Source of the DNA: Sulfuricurvum sp. PC08-66
GTDB taxonomy: Bacteria > Campylobacterota > Campylobacteria > Campylobacterales > Sulfurimonadaceae
NCBI GenBank assembly: GCA_000830255.1
Contig: JQIT01000003.1
Location: 62,001-126,000, forward strand
Length of the DNA stretch: 64,000 nt
Direction: 5' to 3'
The notes beneath the pieces were generated by a model. That model made no database searches, was not told where the DNA came from, and saw nothing but the letters and a program-made list of their open reading frames with translations. Shown piece after piece: positions 34,277-42,478 of this stretch (position 1 is its first letter; each line of letters opens with the position of its first letter). The translations under genes were made by a program, and so were the position numbers.

Positions 34277-35869
34277 ATGCTCGATATTCTCATCGTAGGT
34301 GCAGGTGGCGCGGGTCTCACAGCCGCCCTCGAAGCGCACCGTGCAGGTGCCAAGGTCGCCATCCTAAGCAAATCCTACCCCACACGTAGCCAAACGGCCA
34401 TGGCGCAAGGAGGCATCAACGCAGTCTTGACTCCAAGCGATTCGATAGAGCATCACATCGCAGATACGCTTCAAAGCGCGCATGATTTAGCCTCGATAGA
34501 GGCTATCACGCAACTGTGTCAGGGTGCGCCGAAAGCTATCAATTGGCTAGGGTCGTTGGGCATGCCCTTTTCACGCGATACCCAAGAGGGTGTCGCACAG
34601 CGTCGATTGGGTGGGGCAAGTGCGCCACGTGCCTGTTATGCGCAAGACTACACGGGACTCAAACTCATTCACACGCTTTATGACCAAGTCATCGAGGCTG
34701 GCATACCGCTCTACCACGAGCACTTTTTGCTCAACTGCATCGTCGAGGAGAATCACATCCTAGGTATCACAGCGCTAGATATTCGCACCTCCACGGTCAA
34801 AGCCATCGCCGCCAAGAGCGTCATCCTAGCTACGGGTGGCTACAGCAAACTCTATGGTGATTTCTCCACCAATGCCCAAGGCGCCACAGGGGATGGTATC
34901 GCCGCGGCATTGCGTGCAGGAGCGCGTATCAGTGATATAGAGTTTGTACAGTTTCACCCCACTGCGCTTGCCTCGTCAAGCATCCTCATCTCCGAGAGTG
35001 CGCGCGGAGCAGGTGGGCTTCTCATCGATGGAGAGGGCAAGCGATTTGTCGATGAGCTTGCCCCACGCGATGTGGTAGCGCGCGCTATTTATGAGGCCAT
35101 TGAGCGCACGGGTAGAGCCTATCTGGACATCCGTCATTTGGGAGAGGCGTATATAGAGGAGCATCTGCCCCAAGAGCGCAAACTAGCCCAGCTCTATGAG
35201 GGTGTCGATTGTGTCCATGCACTTATCCCTATCAAGCCTGCCGCACACTACACCATGGGCGGTATCGAGGTCGATGCGCAAGGCATGAGTGCGGTACGAG
35301 GGCTTTTCGCGGTGGGAGAGTGCGCCAATGCGCACATTCACGGAGCTAATCGATTGGGGGGCAATTCGCTTTTGGAGTTGGTCGTCTTTGGGCGCGATAC
35401 AGCACGTCATGCCCTCACCTTCGCCCAAAAGAGCACGCCACCCAACGCCAACGATACGCAATTTCAAAAAGATAGCGCTTTTATACACGCCTGTTTTCAT
35501 CGATTCACCAACCAAATCGATTTTTATGAGAAGCAAACTTTTTTGAGCAAAATCGCCTACCGTAATGCGGGGCTTTTCCGCAATGAGATGCACCTCAAAG
35601 GCGTCCTAGGGGTCGTGCGCCAAATCCAAAAAGAGCTACCTTTCATGGGTGTCAAGGACAAACTCTCCACCTACAATACCAACCTCGTGGAGTTTTTGGA
35701 GTTTGGCAATATCATCGAGCTAGCCGAGGTGCTTTTGGTAGGGGCGATCAACCGCATCGAGAGCCGTGGCGCGCACTATCGAAGCGACTACCCCCAAAGC
35801 CATCCCCATTTCGCCCATCCCACTATCAGCTGGAAAGAGCAAGGAGTTTTGTGTAATGCCTTCGAATGA
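34277..35869 (+). CDS. Fumarate reductase/succinate dehydrogenase-type flavoprotein
   Basis: A 530-residue FAD protein of the SdhA/FrdA/NadB family. The N-terminal dinucleotide site is ILIVGAGGAGL. Active-site groups for fumarate/succinate are kept: EFVQFHPTAL, SESARGAGG, DVVARAI, AAHYTMGGI and GANRLGGNSLLE. The usual covalent-FAD histidine is Gln39 (RSQTAMAQGG), so FAD is probably non-covalent, as in thiol:fumarate reductase and NadB. The iron-sulfur gene follows with a 14-base overlap, which argues against plain aspartate oxidase. ATG at 34277 follows AGGAGG; there is no signal peptide. Confidence 0.82.
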   Translation: MLDILIVGAGGAGLTAALEAHRAGAKVAILSKSYPTRSQTAMAQGGINAVLTPSDSIEHHIADTLQSAHDLASIEAITQLCQGAPKAINWLGSLGMPFSRDTQEGVAQRRLGGASAPRACYAQDYTGLKLIHTLYDQVIEAGIPLYHEHFLLNCIVEENHILGITALDIRTSTVKAIAAKSVILATGGYSKLYGDFSTNAQGATGDGIAAALRAGARISDIEFVQFHPTALASSSILISESARGAGGLLIDGEGKRFVDELAPRDVVARAIYEAIERTGRAYLDIRHLGEAYIEEHLPQERKLAQLYEGVDCVHALIPIKPAAHYTMGGIEVDAQGMSAVRGLFAVGECANAHIHGANRLGGNSLLELVVFGRDTARHALTFAQKSTPPNANDTQFQKDSAFIHACFHRFTNQIDFYEKQTFLSKIAYRNAGLFRNEMHLKGVLGVVRQIQKELPFMGVKDKLSTYNTNLVEFLEFGNIIELAEVLLVGAINRIESRGAHYRSDYPQSHPHFAHPTISWKEQGVLCNAFE

Positions 35870-36608
35870 GACCCTCACCCTCACCGTCCAACGTTTCCAC
35901 CCCCAACGCCAGCCCAACACGCTTTCCATGAGCTACACCGTACCCAAAACCAAGACGCTTTTGCAGGCACTCACCCATATCAAACGCACCCAAGACCCTA
36001 CCCTGACCTTCAATGCTGGGTGCAATGCCAGTGTCTGTGGGTCGTGCGCCGTACGTGTCAACGGTCGTGAGGTGCTAGCGTGCGCCTACACACCCCAAGA
36101 GGGCGACCTCATCGAGCCACTGCGCTACGCCACAGTGCTCAAAGACCTCGTCGTCGATGCCTCGCACACCACCACGCTCAATGCCCGCGCACACAACGCC
36201 TCTCACGGACACAAAGAGGAAATGCAATCCATCGATGCCGCACACGCCATCACGCGCCAAAGCGACTGTATTTTGTGCAGTGCTTGTTATAGTGCCTGTC
36301 CCGTGCTAGCAGTCAATAGCGATTTTCTAGGTCCCTTTGCCCTCACGCGAAGCTGGCGCTACATCGCTGATAGTCGCGAAGCTGACACCTCATCCATCAT
36401 GCAATCCATCCAAACCAACGGCATTTGGGATTGCACGCTGTGTGGAGAGTGCACCACCGTCTGCCCCCAACACATCGACCCAAAAAATGACATCATGATG
36501 TTGCAAGGCAAAGCAGGAATATTGGGCTATACGAACCCCAAATTTGGTGGAGGAATGAGTTTCGATGGAGGGTTTGGCACACCCGATTTTGGGGTGCCGA
36601 GTTTTTAG
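35856..36608 (+). CDS. FrdB/SdhB-like iron-sulfur subunit
   Basis: A 250-residue electron-transfer subunit. A [2Fe-2S] plant-type site is CNASVCGSC plus a later Cys (VLAC). Two ferredoxin-type sites follow: CILCSACYSACP and CTLCGECTTVCP. The second has a fourth Cys where classical SdhB/FrdB has Val or similar, so the usual [3Fe-4S] centre is probably [4Fe-4S], as in type E enzymes. The tail is Gly/Phe rich (GGGMSFDGGFGTPDFG). No membrane anchor or CCG-domain subunit follows. Confidence 0.85.
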   Translation: MPSNETLTLTVQRFHPQRQPNTLSMSYTVPKTKTLLQALTHIKRTQDPTLTFNAGCNASVCGSCAVRVNGREVLACAYTPQEGDLIEPLRYATVLKDLVVDASHTTTLNARAHNASHGHKEEMQSIDAAHAITRQSDCILCSACYSACPVLAVNSDFLGPFALTRSWRYIADSREADTSSIMQSIQTNGIWDCTLCGECTTVCPQHIDPKNDIMMLQGKAGILGYTNPKFGGGMSFDGGFGTPDFGVPSF

Positions 36609-36631
36609 CGCTAAAAATATTTTTCGCACGT

Positions 36632-36637
36632 TATAAT
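36632..36637 (+). promoter_or_regulatory. Predicted -10 before the 36658 gene
   Basis: TATAAT lies 20 bases before the ATG at 36658. Upstream, AAAAATATTTTT at about 36613-36624 is a short dyad after the FrdB stop that may act as a weak terminator. Confidence 0.4.
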
Positions 36638-36657
36638 CTTAATTTTTGGAGAAACCC

Positions 36658-37224
36658 ATGCGCCTCTTTTTGCTCTTCATCACGCTCTCCACCCTGCTCT
36701 ATCCAGCATCCTTTATCATCAAAATACAAGCCAATTTCGGCGGCGACAAACTCGTCGATTTGGGCTTTTATGATACGTATCGAGCCAATTTGCTCTTCGC
36801 CAATGATTCAGGGGAATATGGCGTAGGACTCAATGTACCACTTTTCTCTTTTTTGGAGTGGGAGATGACAATGGACTATGCCTACCGTTCATTAGGTTAT
36901 GACAACGAAGTAAGCCTAACACGTATACCTGCGGAGACCTTGGCACTCATCGTACTAGAGCCTGTACGTTTAGGTGCAGGGGTTAGCTACGATTTTTATG
37001 CGCGTTACGATTGCCACTACGAAAATATCTGTAGCGAGACAGGCGAAACACAAGGTGTTTTGGGCTATTTCGTACAAGTCGATTTTCGCGAACTGCCTGA
37101 AAACGAACATGGTGCTGCTTTTGGACTTAGATACTCATGGCGCGAACACACCTACGGCTTGCGCCATGTTGACTCATCAGGCATGAGTATTGTCGCTACC
37201 ATTTTTCCTAAGTTTGGGCGATGA
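36658..37224 (+). CDS. Exported hypothetical protein, possible small outer-membrane barrel
   Basis: I do not recognise the family. The 188-residue protein starts with a signal peptide (MRLFLLFITLSTLLYPA) and continues with alternating polar/hydrophobic stretches and many aromatic residues (YGVGLNVPLFSFLEWEMTMD, GAAFGLRYSWREHTYGL), compatible with a beta barrel. Three cysteines occur in YDCHYENICSE. The ATG at 36658 has TGGAG at good distance. It follows FrdB by 49 bases with its own -10 candidate. Confidence 0.6.
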   Translation: MRLFLLFITLSTLLYPASFIIKIQANFGGDKLVDLGFYDTYRANLLFANDSGEYGVGLNVPLFSFLEWEMTMDYAYRSLGYDNEVSLTRIPAETLALIVLEPVRLGAGVSYDFYARYDCHYENICSETGETQGVLGYFVQVDFRELPENEHGAAFGLRYSWREHTYGLRHVDSSGMSIVATIFPKFGR

Positions 37225-37276
37225 ATACTTACTCATTCTTTAATGACTCCACCCTTTGAAAATTAGTATTTGATTC

Positions 37277-37615
37277 ATGCCTAGTTTATTTTATTTAGTA
37301 GAGATTTTTTTGGGTCTGTTGTTGTATCTCTATTTTATTCAACAAATGAGTTATGTATGGGCTTATTTAAGTGCTATCACTTTTCTTACCGTATTAGTAT
37401 ATGCTTATGACAAGTTCAGTGCCTCTTCAAATAATCTTCGTGTTCCAGAAAAAAATCTACATTGTCTAGCACTATTTGGAGGCTCCATAGGTGCTTTCTT
37501 TGCACAAAGAATTTTTCGACACAAAACTTTGAAAAGCTCTTTTCTCAAAAAGTTTTGGTTGATTTTGAGTTTACAAATTATTGTTGTTTTTGTGTTTCTG
37601 TGGCTATTAAAATAA
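37277..37615 (+). CDS. DUF1294 membrane protein
   Basis: A 112-residue inner membrane protein with about four spans and the DUF1294 core YAYDKFSAS...RVPEKNLHCLALFGGSIGAF (quoted in two parts) and RIFRHKTLK. Function is unknown. The gene is visibly richer in A/T than its neighbours, with Leu codons TTA/TTG and T/A third bases, which hints at separate origin. It ends at a strong stem-loop terminator. Confidence 0.82.
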   Translation: MPSLFYLVEIFLGLLLYLYFIQQMSYVWAYLSAITFLTVLVYAYDKFSASSNNLRVPEKNLHCLALFGGSIGAFFAQRIFRHKTLKSSFLKKFWLILSLQIIVVFVFLWLLK

Positions 37616-37626
37616 CCAGCAGATAG

Positions 37627-37660
37627 CGCACACGTGCAAGAGGCACTGTGCGATATTTTT
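37627..37660 (+). terminator. Intrinsic terminator after DUF1294 gene
   Basis: CGCACACGTGC - AAGAG - GCACTGTGCG forms a 10-bp stem with one bulged C, followed by ATATTTTT. It separates the frdAB/DUF1294 side from the convergent phytase gene. Confidence 0.75.
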
Positions 37661-38672
37661 AACGCGGAAGTTTGAGCGCGTCGATGACGCTGGAGAAATC
37701 GACGATTTTGAAGTTTTGTTTGCCACTAGGCGTATGACCATCTTGGATGACCATAATCCCTTGGGTGTAAGCTCCCATACTCATCGATGAGGCTTCGATA
37801 CCATCGGTCTCGCTCGTGCCATCGATAGTGCCATCTACAACACGAAAGCTCCCTACATAGGTGCCTTTGAGGGTGTCGTACACGGCATACGAGTTGTTGC
37901 CTTGTGATGAAGCAATGAGGTAGTGTTTCCACAATGCTAGCCCCTCGATATCTGCCATAAGTGCGCTGTTTTTGGAGACCGTGTCAAAAAGCACGCCGTT
38001 ATTGTGCAACCCTTGGGCAATATCAAAACGCCAAATACCTACATCCTCTTCACCCACATAGAGAATGCCACGAGCATCGTCCGCGACACACCCTTCGGTT
38101 TGGGTGGCGACCTGCGCCTCACCTACACGCACCGCCATGAGCTGCGTACCGTTGGCATCGATACGGTCCATGACGATATGCCCTGTTTTGCTGTTGGTGA
38201 TGACATAGGTGGCATTGGCGTCTTGGTACATACACAATCCGTAGCTTTTAGAGACGTTTGGCAAAGTGTGCAGTGACAAGGTGCGAAGTGTGTGCGTATG
38301 GGCATCGACACCATAAAGCGCTAGTGTATCGTCGTCGCGGTTGGATGCGGCGACGAGTGCTAGCGTGGAACCATTCATCTCAAAGTCGTAACGTACATCG
38401 ACATTGTTGAATTTGCCATCAGGGAGGCTTTGTAGGCGTGTACCGTTAAGGTCATACACCTCTACTCCTCCCCCTTTTTTGTGCGTGCCGATGATGAGCG
38501 AACGCGCACTATCCGTGGCATCGACCCAAATAGCACTGTCATCAGCGACATCGCCCTCGATGGCGACCGCTTGGGTTTGTGCCACAGCAGTGACACTAGG
38601 GAAACTTGGCGCAGACGTGCACCCTACGAAGAGCGCCCCCAATGCCACAAGTGCTGTGACGCTATGACGCAT
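37659..38672 (-). CDS. Beta-propeller phytase lipoprotein
   Basis: A 337-residue lipoprotein (signal ending ALFVGC) of the 3-phytase family, which releases phosphate from phytate using calcium. Propeller features include DDSAIWVDATDSARSLIIGT, KGGGVEVYDLNG, NNVDVRYDF, ASNRDDDTLALY, QTEGCVADDARGILYVGEED and MVIQDGHTPSGKQNFKIVDF. Its ATG sits in a TGATG overlap with the TonB-dependent receptor stop, so the two are co-expressed and probably act together at the outer membrane. Confidence 0.92.
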   Translation of the reverse strand: MRHSVTALVALGALFVGCTSAPSFPSVTAVAQTQAVAIEGDVADDSAIWVDATDSARSLIIGTHKKGGGVEVYDLNGTRLQSLPDGKFNNVDVRYDFEMNGSTLALVAASNRDDDTLALYGVDAHTHTLRTLSLHTLPNVSKSYGLCMYQDANATYVITNSKTGHIVMDRIDANGTQLMAVRVGEAQVATQTEGCVADDARGILYVGEEDVGIWRFDIAQGLHNNGVLFDTVSKNSALMADIEGLALWKHYLIASSQGNNSYAVYDTLKGTYVGSFRVVDGTIDGTSETDGIEASSMSMGAYTQGIMVIQDGHTPSGKQNFKIVDFSSVIDALKLPR

Positions 38673-40975
38673 CAAAACGCCCCACTAAGGGTAAGCATGT
38701 AGCGCGCACCTGCACGCTCGATTTGTGTCTCATACTCATCGATAGTGCCTGCGATTTTGTCGCTAACACTTGCATAGTTTGTGAAAGCTTCATGCACTGA
38801 ACTATCAAGTAAGTTGTCGATGGTCAGACGAAGTTTCATATCTTTGAGCACATTGTACTCAGCAAAAATTTCTACGTTGGCACCGTACGTTGTCACCTCA
38901 GTGGTAGTAGCAGATTCTGCAGTCGATTGACCACGTTGTTGCCAGTTAAGACCGTAAGAGAAGCCAAGTTTTTTGATGTCATGGTTAAATCCTAGGTTGT
39001 AGACGTATTCTGGTTGGTCATTGAAACGGCGCAATTTACCTGTGAAAAAGTCTGTCACACGAGAACCTAGGTAGGCGTAGTTAGCAAAAATAGAGAGCTC
39101 TGGTAAACCGATGAAGCTCAAAGGGAAACTAGAATCAAGCTCGATACCGTAAAGCAACGCGTCACCGTTGTTGCTCACGATGTACTCTTTACCTGAATTG
39201 ATTCCTGAAGCATTACCTGTAGGAGAGTTTTCAATCACGTCTTTGATATTACGGTAATAGGCATTGACTCCGATCACCCCTGAATCCTCAAATGCATGCT
39301 CATACCCGACATCCAAACCTTGTGCGATTTCAGGTTTGAGCGCAGGGTTACCAATAAGTTTGTCATCTTCGCGTGGCTCATCTGTTTCGCTAAAAGGAAC
39401 GATTTGATCCATATTAGGGCGTTTGACCGTTTGGGCAAAAGAGGCACGCAAGGTATCACCTGCAGAGACATTAGCGACATAGTGCACCGATGGGCTGATA
39501 GTGTAGTAGAGATTTGTATTGACTACACCCGCTTGTGAAGTCGATACGGTATGTGTTCCCTCAAATCGCCCACCTGCACCGATAGTTTGATACTCATCAA
39601 TTTTGAAATTCCCCTCTACGAAACCATCCATGCGGTTTTGTACTACTTTATAAGTACCAAGATCTCCCGTTGAGTTTGTCTCTGTAGTACCTTTTAGCGT
39701 TCTGAAGGTTTGTGTGGTATCGCGATTTTTATTCAAATAATCAACACCTACAATAAACTCACTGTTGCTTGTGGGGTTAAAGGTATCCGTCAATTTTGCA
39801 TTGTATTGCACATCGTTTGTCGTCGTTTTATCATCCGACAAACTCTTCGTCCATGCCAAAATATCATCTACTTCTGCCAAATTGGAACCTTTTTTGGCTT
39901 CATAATCACGAAGCGAATAGGTCAATGTGTCAAATGCATTAAAAAAGTTGATACGGTGTGTGTCGTTGAGACTAAACTCATACTCTGCTTGTACGTTGAT
40001 AGCGTTTTTGTTGATATCCATAATTTGGTGCTGAATCTCATCAAATACCCATGCAGTACTGTTGTGCTCATACGCTATTTCGCGTTGCTCTTCACGACGC
40101 ACTACTCCAAAATAGTTAGTCGATACGGTCAACTCATCGTTACCCAAAAGAGGTGTGACGACTTTGGCATAGAGGGATGTGGTCAAAGTATCGCGGTTGT
40201 CGTATTCGTTTTCATACGCTTTTTTGGTAGTTTTATCTGCTTCAAAAATCTGCGTGATTTTGTCTTTGGCGTTGTAGCGGTCATCGATGTTGGCTGAGAG
40301 CGTGAAGGCGGCTTTGCCAATCATATCGGTATAGGAGAAGTAGCCAAACCCTTTGAATTTGTCATACGTTACAGGAACATCACCATAGAGTGCTGTACCG
40401 TCGCTGCCATCTTGAACATCTTTTTTACCATTAGTGCCACCCTTGCCATTGCTGTGGTACGACGTACCCAATCGATAGGCAAATTTCGCGGTGCTTGTAG
40501 CCTCTTTGAGGATGATGTTAATCGTACCTGCCATACCTGCTGAATCGTTAGAAGCGCTAGAGCTTCGGATAATTTCGATACGCTCAACCATCTCCGCAGG
40601 AATGAGATCCAGACTCGCACTGCCGTCTGCTTCTGTACCAGGGACACGGTTACCATTGATAAGGATTTGGGTATAGCCACTTGCCATACCGCGTAGTTTG
40701 ACGTAGTCGTACTCACCCACATCCCCTTGGAAAGCTACACCAGGTAGAAATTTGAGCATTTCACCTACGGTGCGTGGCTCATATTTGTCGAAAAATCCGC
40801 TGTCATAGGTCAAAACAGGTTTGACGGAATTGGTGCGATTGCGGAAAAGGGATTTATCCACAACCTCCACATTGCTCAGTACCTCCACGTTTGCGGCGGT
40901 GGTGTTGTCCTCAGCTTGCGCCAAGGAAAGCATAACCGTACTCAATAATAAGGCACTTTTTAGACTGCGTCTCAT
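38672..40975 (-). CDS. TonB-dependent outer membrane receptor (phytase-linked)
   Basis: A 767-residue receptor: signal peptide ending AQA, plug domain (TVGEMLKFLPGVAFQGDVGE, YVKLRGMASGYTQILINGNR, GTINIILKEA) and a 22-strand barrel ending in Phe (MLTLSGAF). A TonB-box-like EVVDK precedes the plug. Coupling to a phytase and the pho-box-like repeats upstream suggest it imports inositol phosphates or metal-phosphate complexes rather than iron siderophores. The specificity is inferred. Confidence 0.92.
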   Translation of the reverse strand: MRRSLKSALLLSTVMLSLAQAEDNTTAANVEVLSNVEVVDKSLFRNRTNSVKPVLTYDSGFFDKYEPRTVGEMLKFLPGVAFQGDVGEYDYVKLRGMASGYTQILINGNRVPGTEADGSASLDLIPAEMVERIEIIRSSSASNDSAGMAGTINIILKEATSTAKFAYRLGTSYHSNGKGGTNGKKDVQDGSDGTALYGDVPVTYDKFKGFGYFSYTDMIGKAAFTLSANIDDRYNAKDKITQIFEADKTTKKAYENEYDNRDTLTTSLYAKVVTPLLGNDELTVSTNYFGVVRREEQREIAYEHNSTAWVFDEIQHQIMDINKNAINVQAEYEFSLNDTHRINFFNAFDTLTYSLRDYEAKKGSNLAEVDDILAWTKSLSDDKTTTNDVQYNAKLTDTFNPTSNSEFIVGVDYLNKNRDTTQTFRTLKGTTETNSTGDLGTYKVVQNRMDGFVEGNFKIDEYQTIGAGGRFEGTHTVSTSQAGVVNTNLYYTISPSVHYVANVSAGDTLRASFAQTVKRPNMDQIVPFSETDEPREDDKLIGNPALKPEIAQGLDVGYEHAFEDSGVIGVNAYYRNIKDVIENSPTGNASGINSGKEYIVSNNGDALLYGIELDSSFPLSFIGLPELSIFANYAYLGSRVTDFFTGKLRRFNDQPEYVYNLGFNHDIKKLGFSYGLNWQQRGQSTAESATTTEVTTYGANVEIFAEYNVLKDMKLRLTIDNLLDSSVHEAFTNYASVSDKIAGTIDEYETQIERAGARYMLTLSGAF

Positions 40976-41019
40976 ACGACTTCCTTTTGAAAAAATGTAC
41001 CGAAGCGTAGGAAAGCTGT

Positions 41020-41059
41020 GTTACAAAACGATTACCGTTTGTTTACAAAATGGTTACGA
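41020..41059 (-). promoter_or_regulatory. Pho-box-like array (four 11-bp units) before the receptor gene
   Basis: On the minus strand four 7-mers recur at exact 11-base steps: TCGTAAC, TTGTAAA, CGGTAAT and TTGTAAC, each separated by four bases. The E. coli Pho box is CTGTCAT units at 11-base steps. A TACGCT hexamer at 41004-41009 lies exactly 10 bases downstream, the normal place for the -10 of a PhoB-activated promoter. The array points at the TonB-dependent receptor and phytase. Confidence 0.7.
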
Positions 41060-41083
41060 AACGTGAAAAACTTTTATTTATTA

Positions 41084-42478
41084 TTATCTTTTGTAATACA
41101 TAAAAGGAGGAGTGGGAGCCACAATCGGCGCTGTGATACCTGTATCGAGGCTTTTTATCTCTCGGTGAACATTTCGGGCAGGAGCGATTGAGGCATCACG
41201 TCCTTGCGCGAAACTTTGCTCCTTTACGATGAGCCAATAGGCTTTATTGAGCATCATGGCGCGCTTGGCGGAGGGCAAAAGGAGTGTATCGATACTTTTT
41301 TGGAGTTTGGCAAAAGCTTCGGGGCGCTCTTGACCCTCAGGGGTAAAAAATTTTGCACGCACTTCGTCGTTGTCCCCGTACTCATTACCACTGGGATTGG
41401 CGCGTAGATAGGCGGCATATTCGCCCTGCACATCTGCAATACCTTTGAGCGTTTGGTAGCCCCATCGCACAATGCGAGGCAGAGCAAAGGTGCTATCGGT
41501 GGTCGCGCCCAAGAGCGAATGGCACCCCATGCAGGCACGTGTTTCAGCATCGTTTTGCACTCTCAACGCTCCCTTGGCATCCTCGATATAGCCGCCGTAA
41601 ATCCACCCCATGCCGTTATCGAAACCTGCCTCACCACTGCCTCGATAGGCGCGTAGGTAGGGCAAATTCTCCTCATCTAGCTCCTCAAAAATCTCTCGAT
41701 GGGACAACTGCTCTAATGCGGCATAGTCCACATGACGCTCTTTGCGCCCCCATCGAAGCTCTTTGAGCCGTGCCGAAGGTACAAGCGTGCCATTGACCTC
41801 ATCGATATAGCGCACTGTGTGCAAAAATTGTGTCCCTACAGGATAGAGTCCAAAGTCCGCTTTGATAGCGTGTGCGGCGCCCACGTAGGGCGTAGGTGCG
41901 GGGTGACGTGAGAGAATATTATCGATGAGTGCTTCGAAGTTCGCCTTGTAAATCTCCACATCCAAAATACCTTGGCTGTTTTGCGCAAAGATTTTTGGCA
42001 GGCGAATCATCACATCGTCCATCGCGCCATTGGTAGGGAAGAACGTCCCCATGAAAGGGGCATAGACAAACGCACGCCAAAGTGTGTAATTGCCTTGCGC
42101 ATCGTGGTCGAACCCCTCACTATCGAACTCAAAATAACAGCCGTAAGTGTCACGCAATGAAGAGGTGTAGTTCGAGGTGCGTATATAGTCGCGCATCGTA
42201 GCATCCTCGATGGTGGTAATAGAGGCGCCTCTATCGACGAAGAGATTGGTGTAGGGGTTTTGCATCATCGCTTTGGGAAAAGCGTATTGCAACTGTAGAG
42301 CGGTTTCGTTGTAGAAGTTGGGCGCTTTGCCATCGATATGGCAAGGGTAGCAGGGATTGGTGATGCGCCCCTCTTGCTTGGGGTTGGTGTAGCACATGGG
42401 TGGAATGTAGGCACCGTACTCTTGGGCATGAAGCACGCCCAAAAAGAGCAGACTAATAGAGTTTCGAAGGAAGCCCAT
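41084..42478 (-). CDS. Diheme c-type cytochrome coupled to phoX
   Basis: A 464-residue secreted protein with two haem c motifs: CYPCH near residue 45 and CMGCH near residue 310. The signal peptide is MGFLRNSISLLFLGVLHAQ. I do not recognise the family beyond a multidomain periplasmic cytochrome. It starts inside the end of phoX (26-base overlap), so it is translated with the phosphatase. A redox role attached to phosphate scavenging is unexpected; it could also be an independent oxidoreductase. Confidence 0.75.
   Translation of the reverse strand: MGFLRNSISLLFLGVLHAQEYGAYIPPMCYTNPKQEGRITNPCYPCHIDGKAPNFYNETALQLQYAFPKAMMQNPYTNLFVDRGASITTIEDATMRDYIRTSNYTSSLRDTYGCYFEFDSEGFDHDAQGNYTLWRAFVYAPFMGTFFPTNGAMDDVMIRLPKIFAQNSQGILDVEIYKANFEALIDNILSRHPAPTPYVGAAHAIKADFGLYPVGTQFLHTVRYIDEVNGTLVPSARLKELRWGRKERHVDYAALEQLSHREIFEELDEENLPYLRAYRGSGEAGFDNGMGWIYGGYIEDAKGALRVQNDAETRACMGCHSLLGATTDSTFALPRIVRWGYQTLKGIADVQGEYAAYLRANPSGNEYGDNDEVRAKFFTPEGQERPEAFAKLQKSIDTLLLPSAKRAMMLNKAYWLIVKEQSFAQGRDASIAPARNVHREIKSLDTGITAPIVAPTPPFMYYKR

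Noticed and set aside
34277-35869. Call as L-aspartate oxidase NadB
   Set aside because: IPIKPAAHYTMGGI and non-covalent FAD are NadB-like, but the 14-base overlap with an FrdB-type iron-sulfur gene favours a reductase pair; kept only as an alternative.
39710-40297. 195-codon open frame on the plus strand inside the TonB-dependent receptor gene
   Set aside because: Antisense shadow; Cys/Ile/Val-rich product without a domain, fully covered by a well-supported receptor gene.
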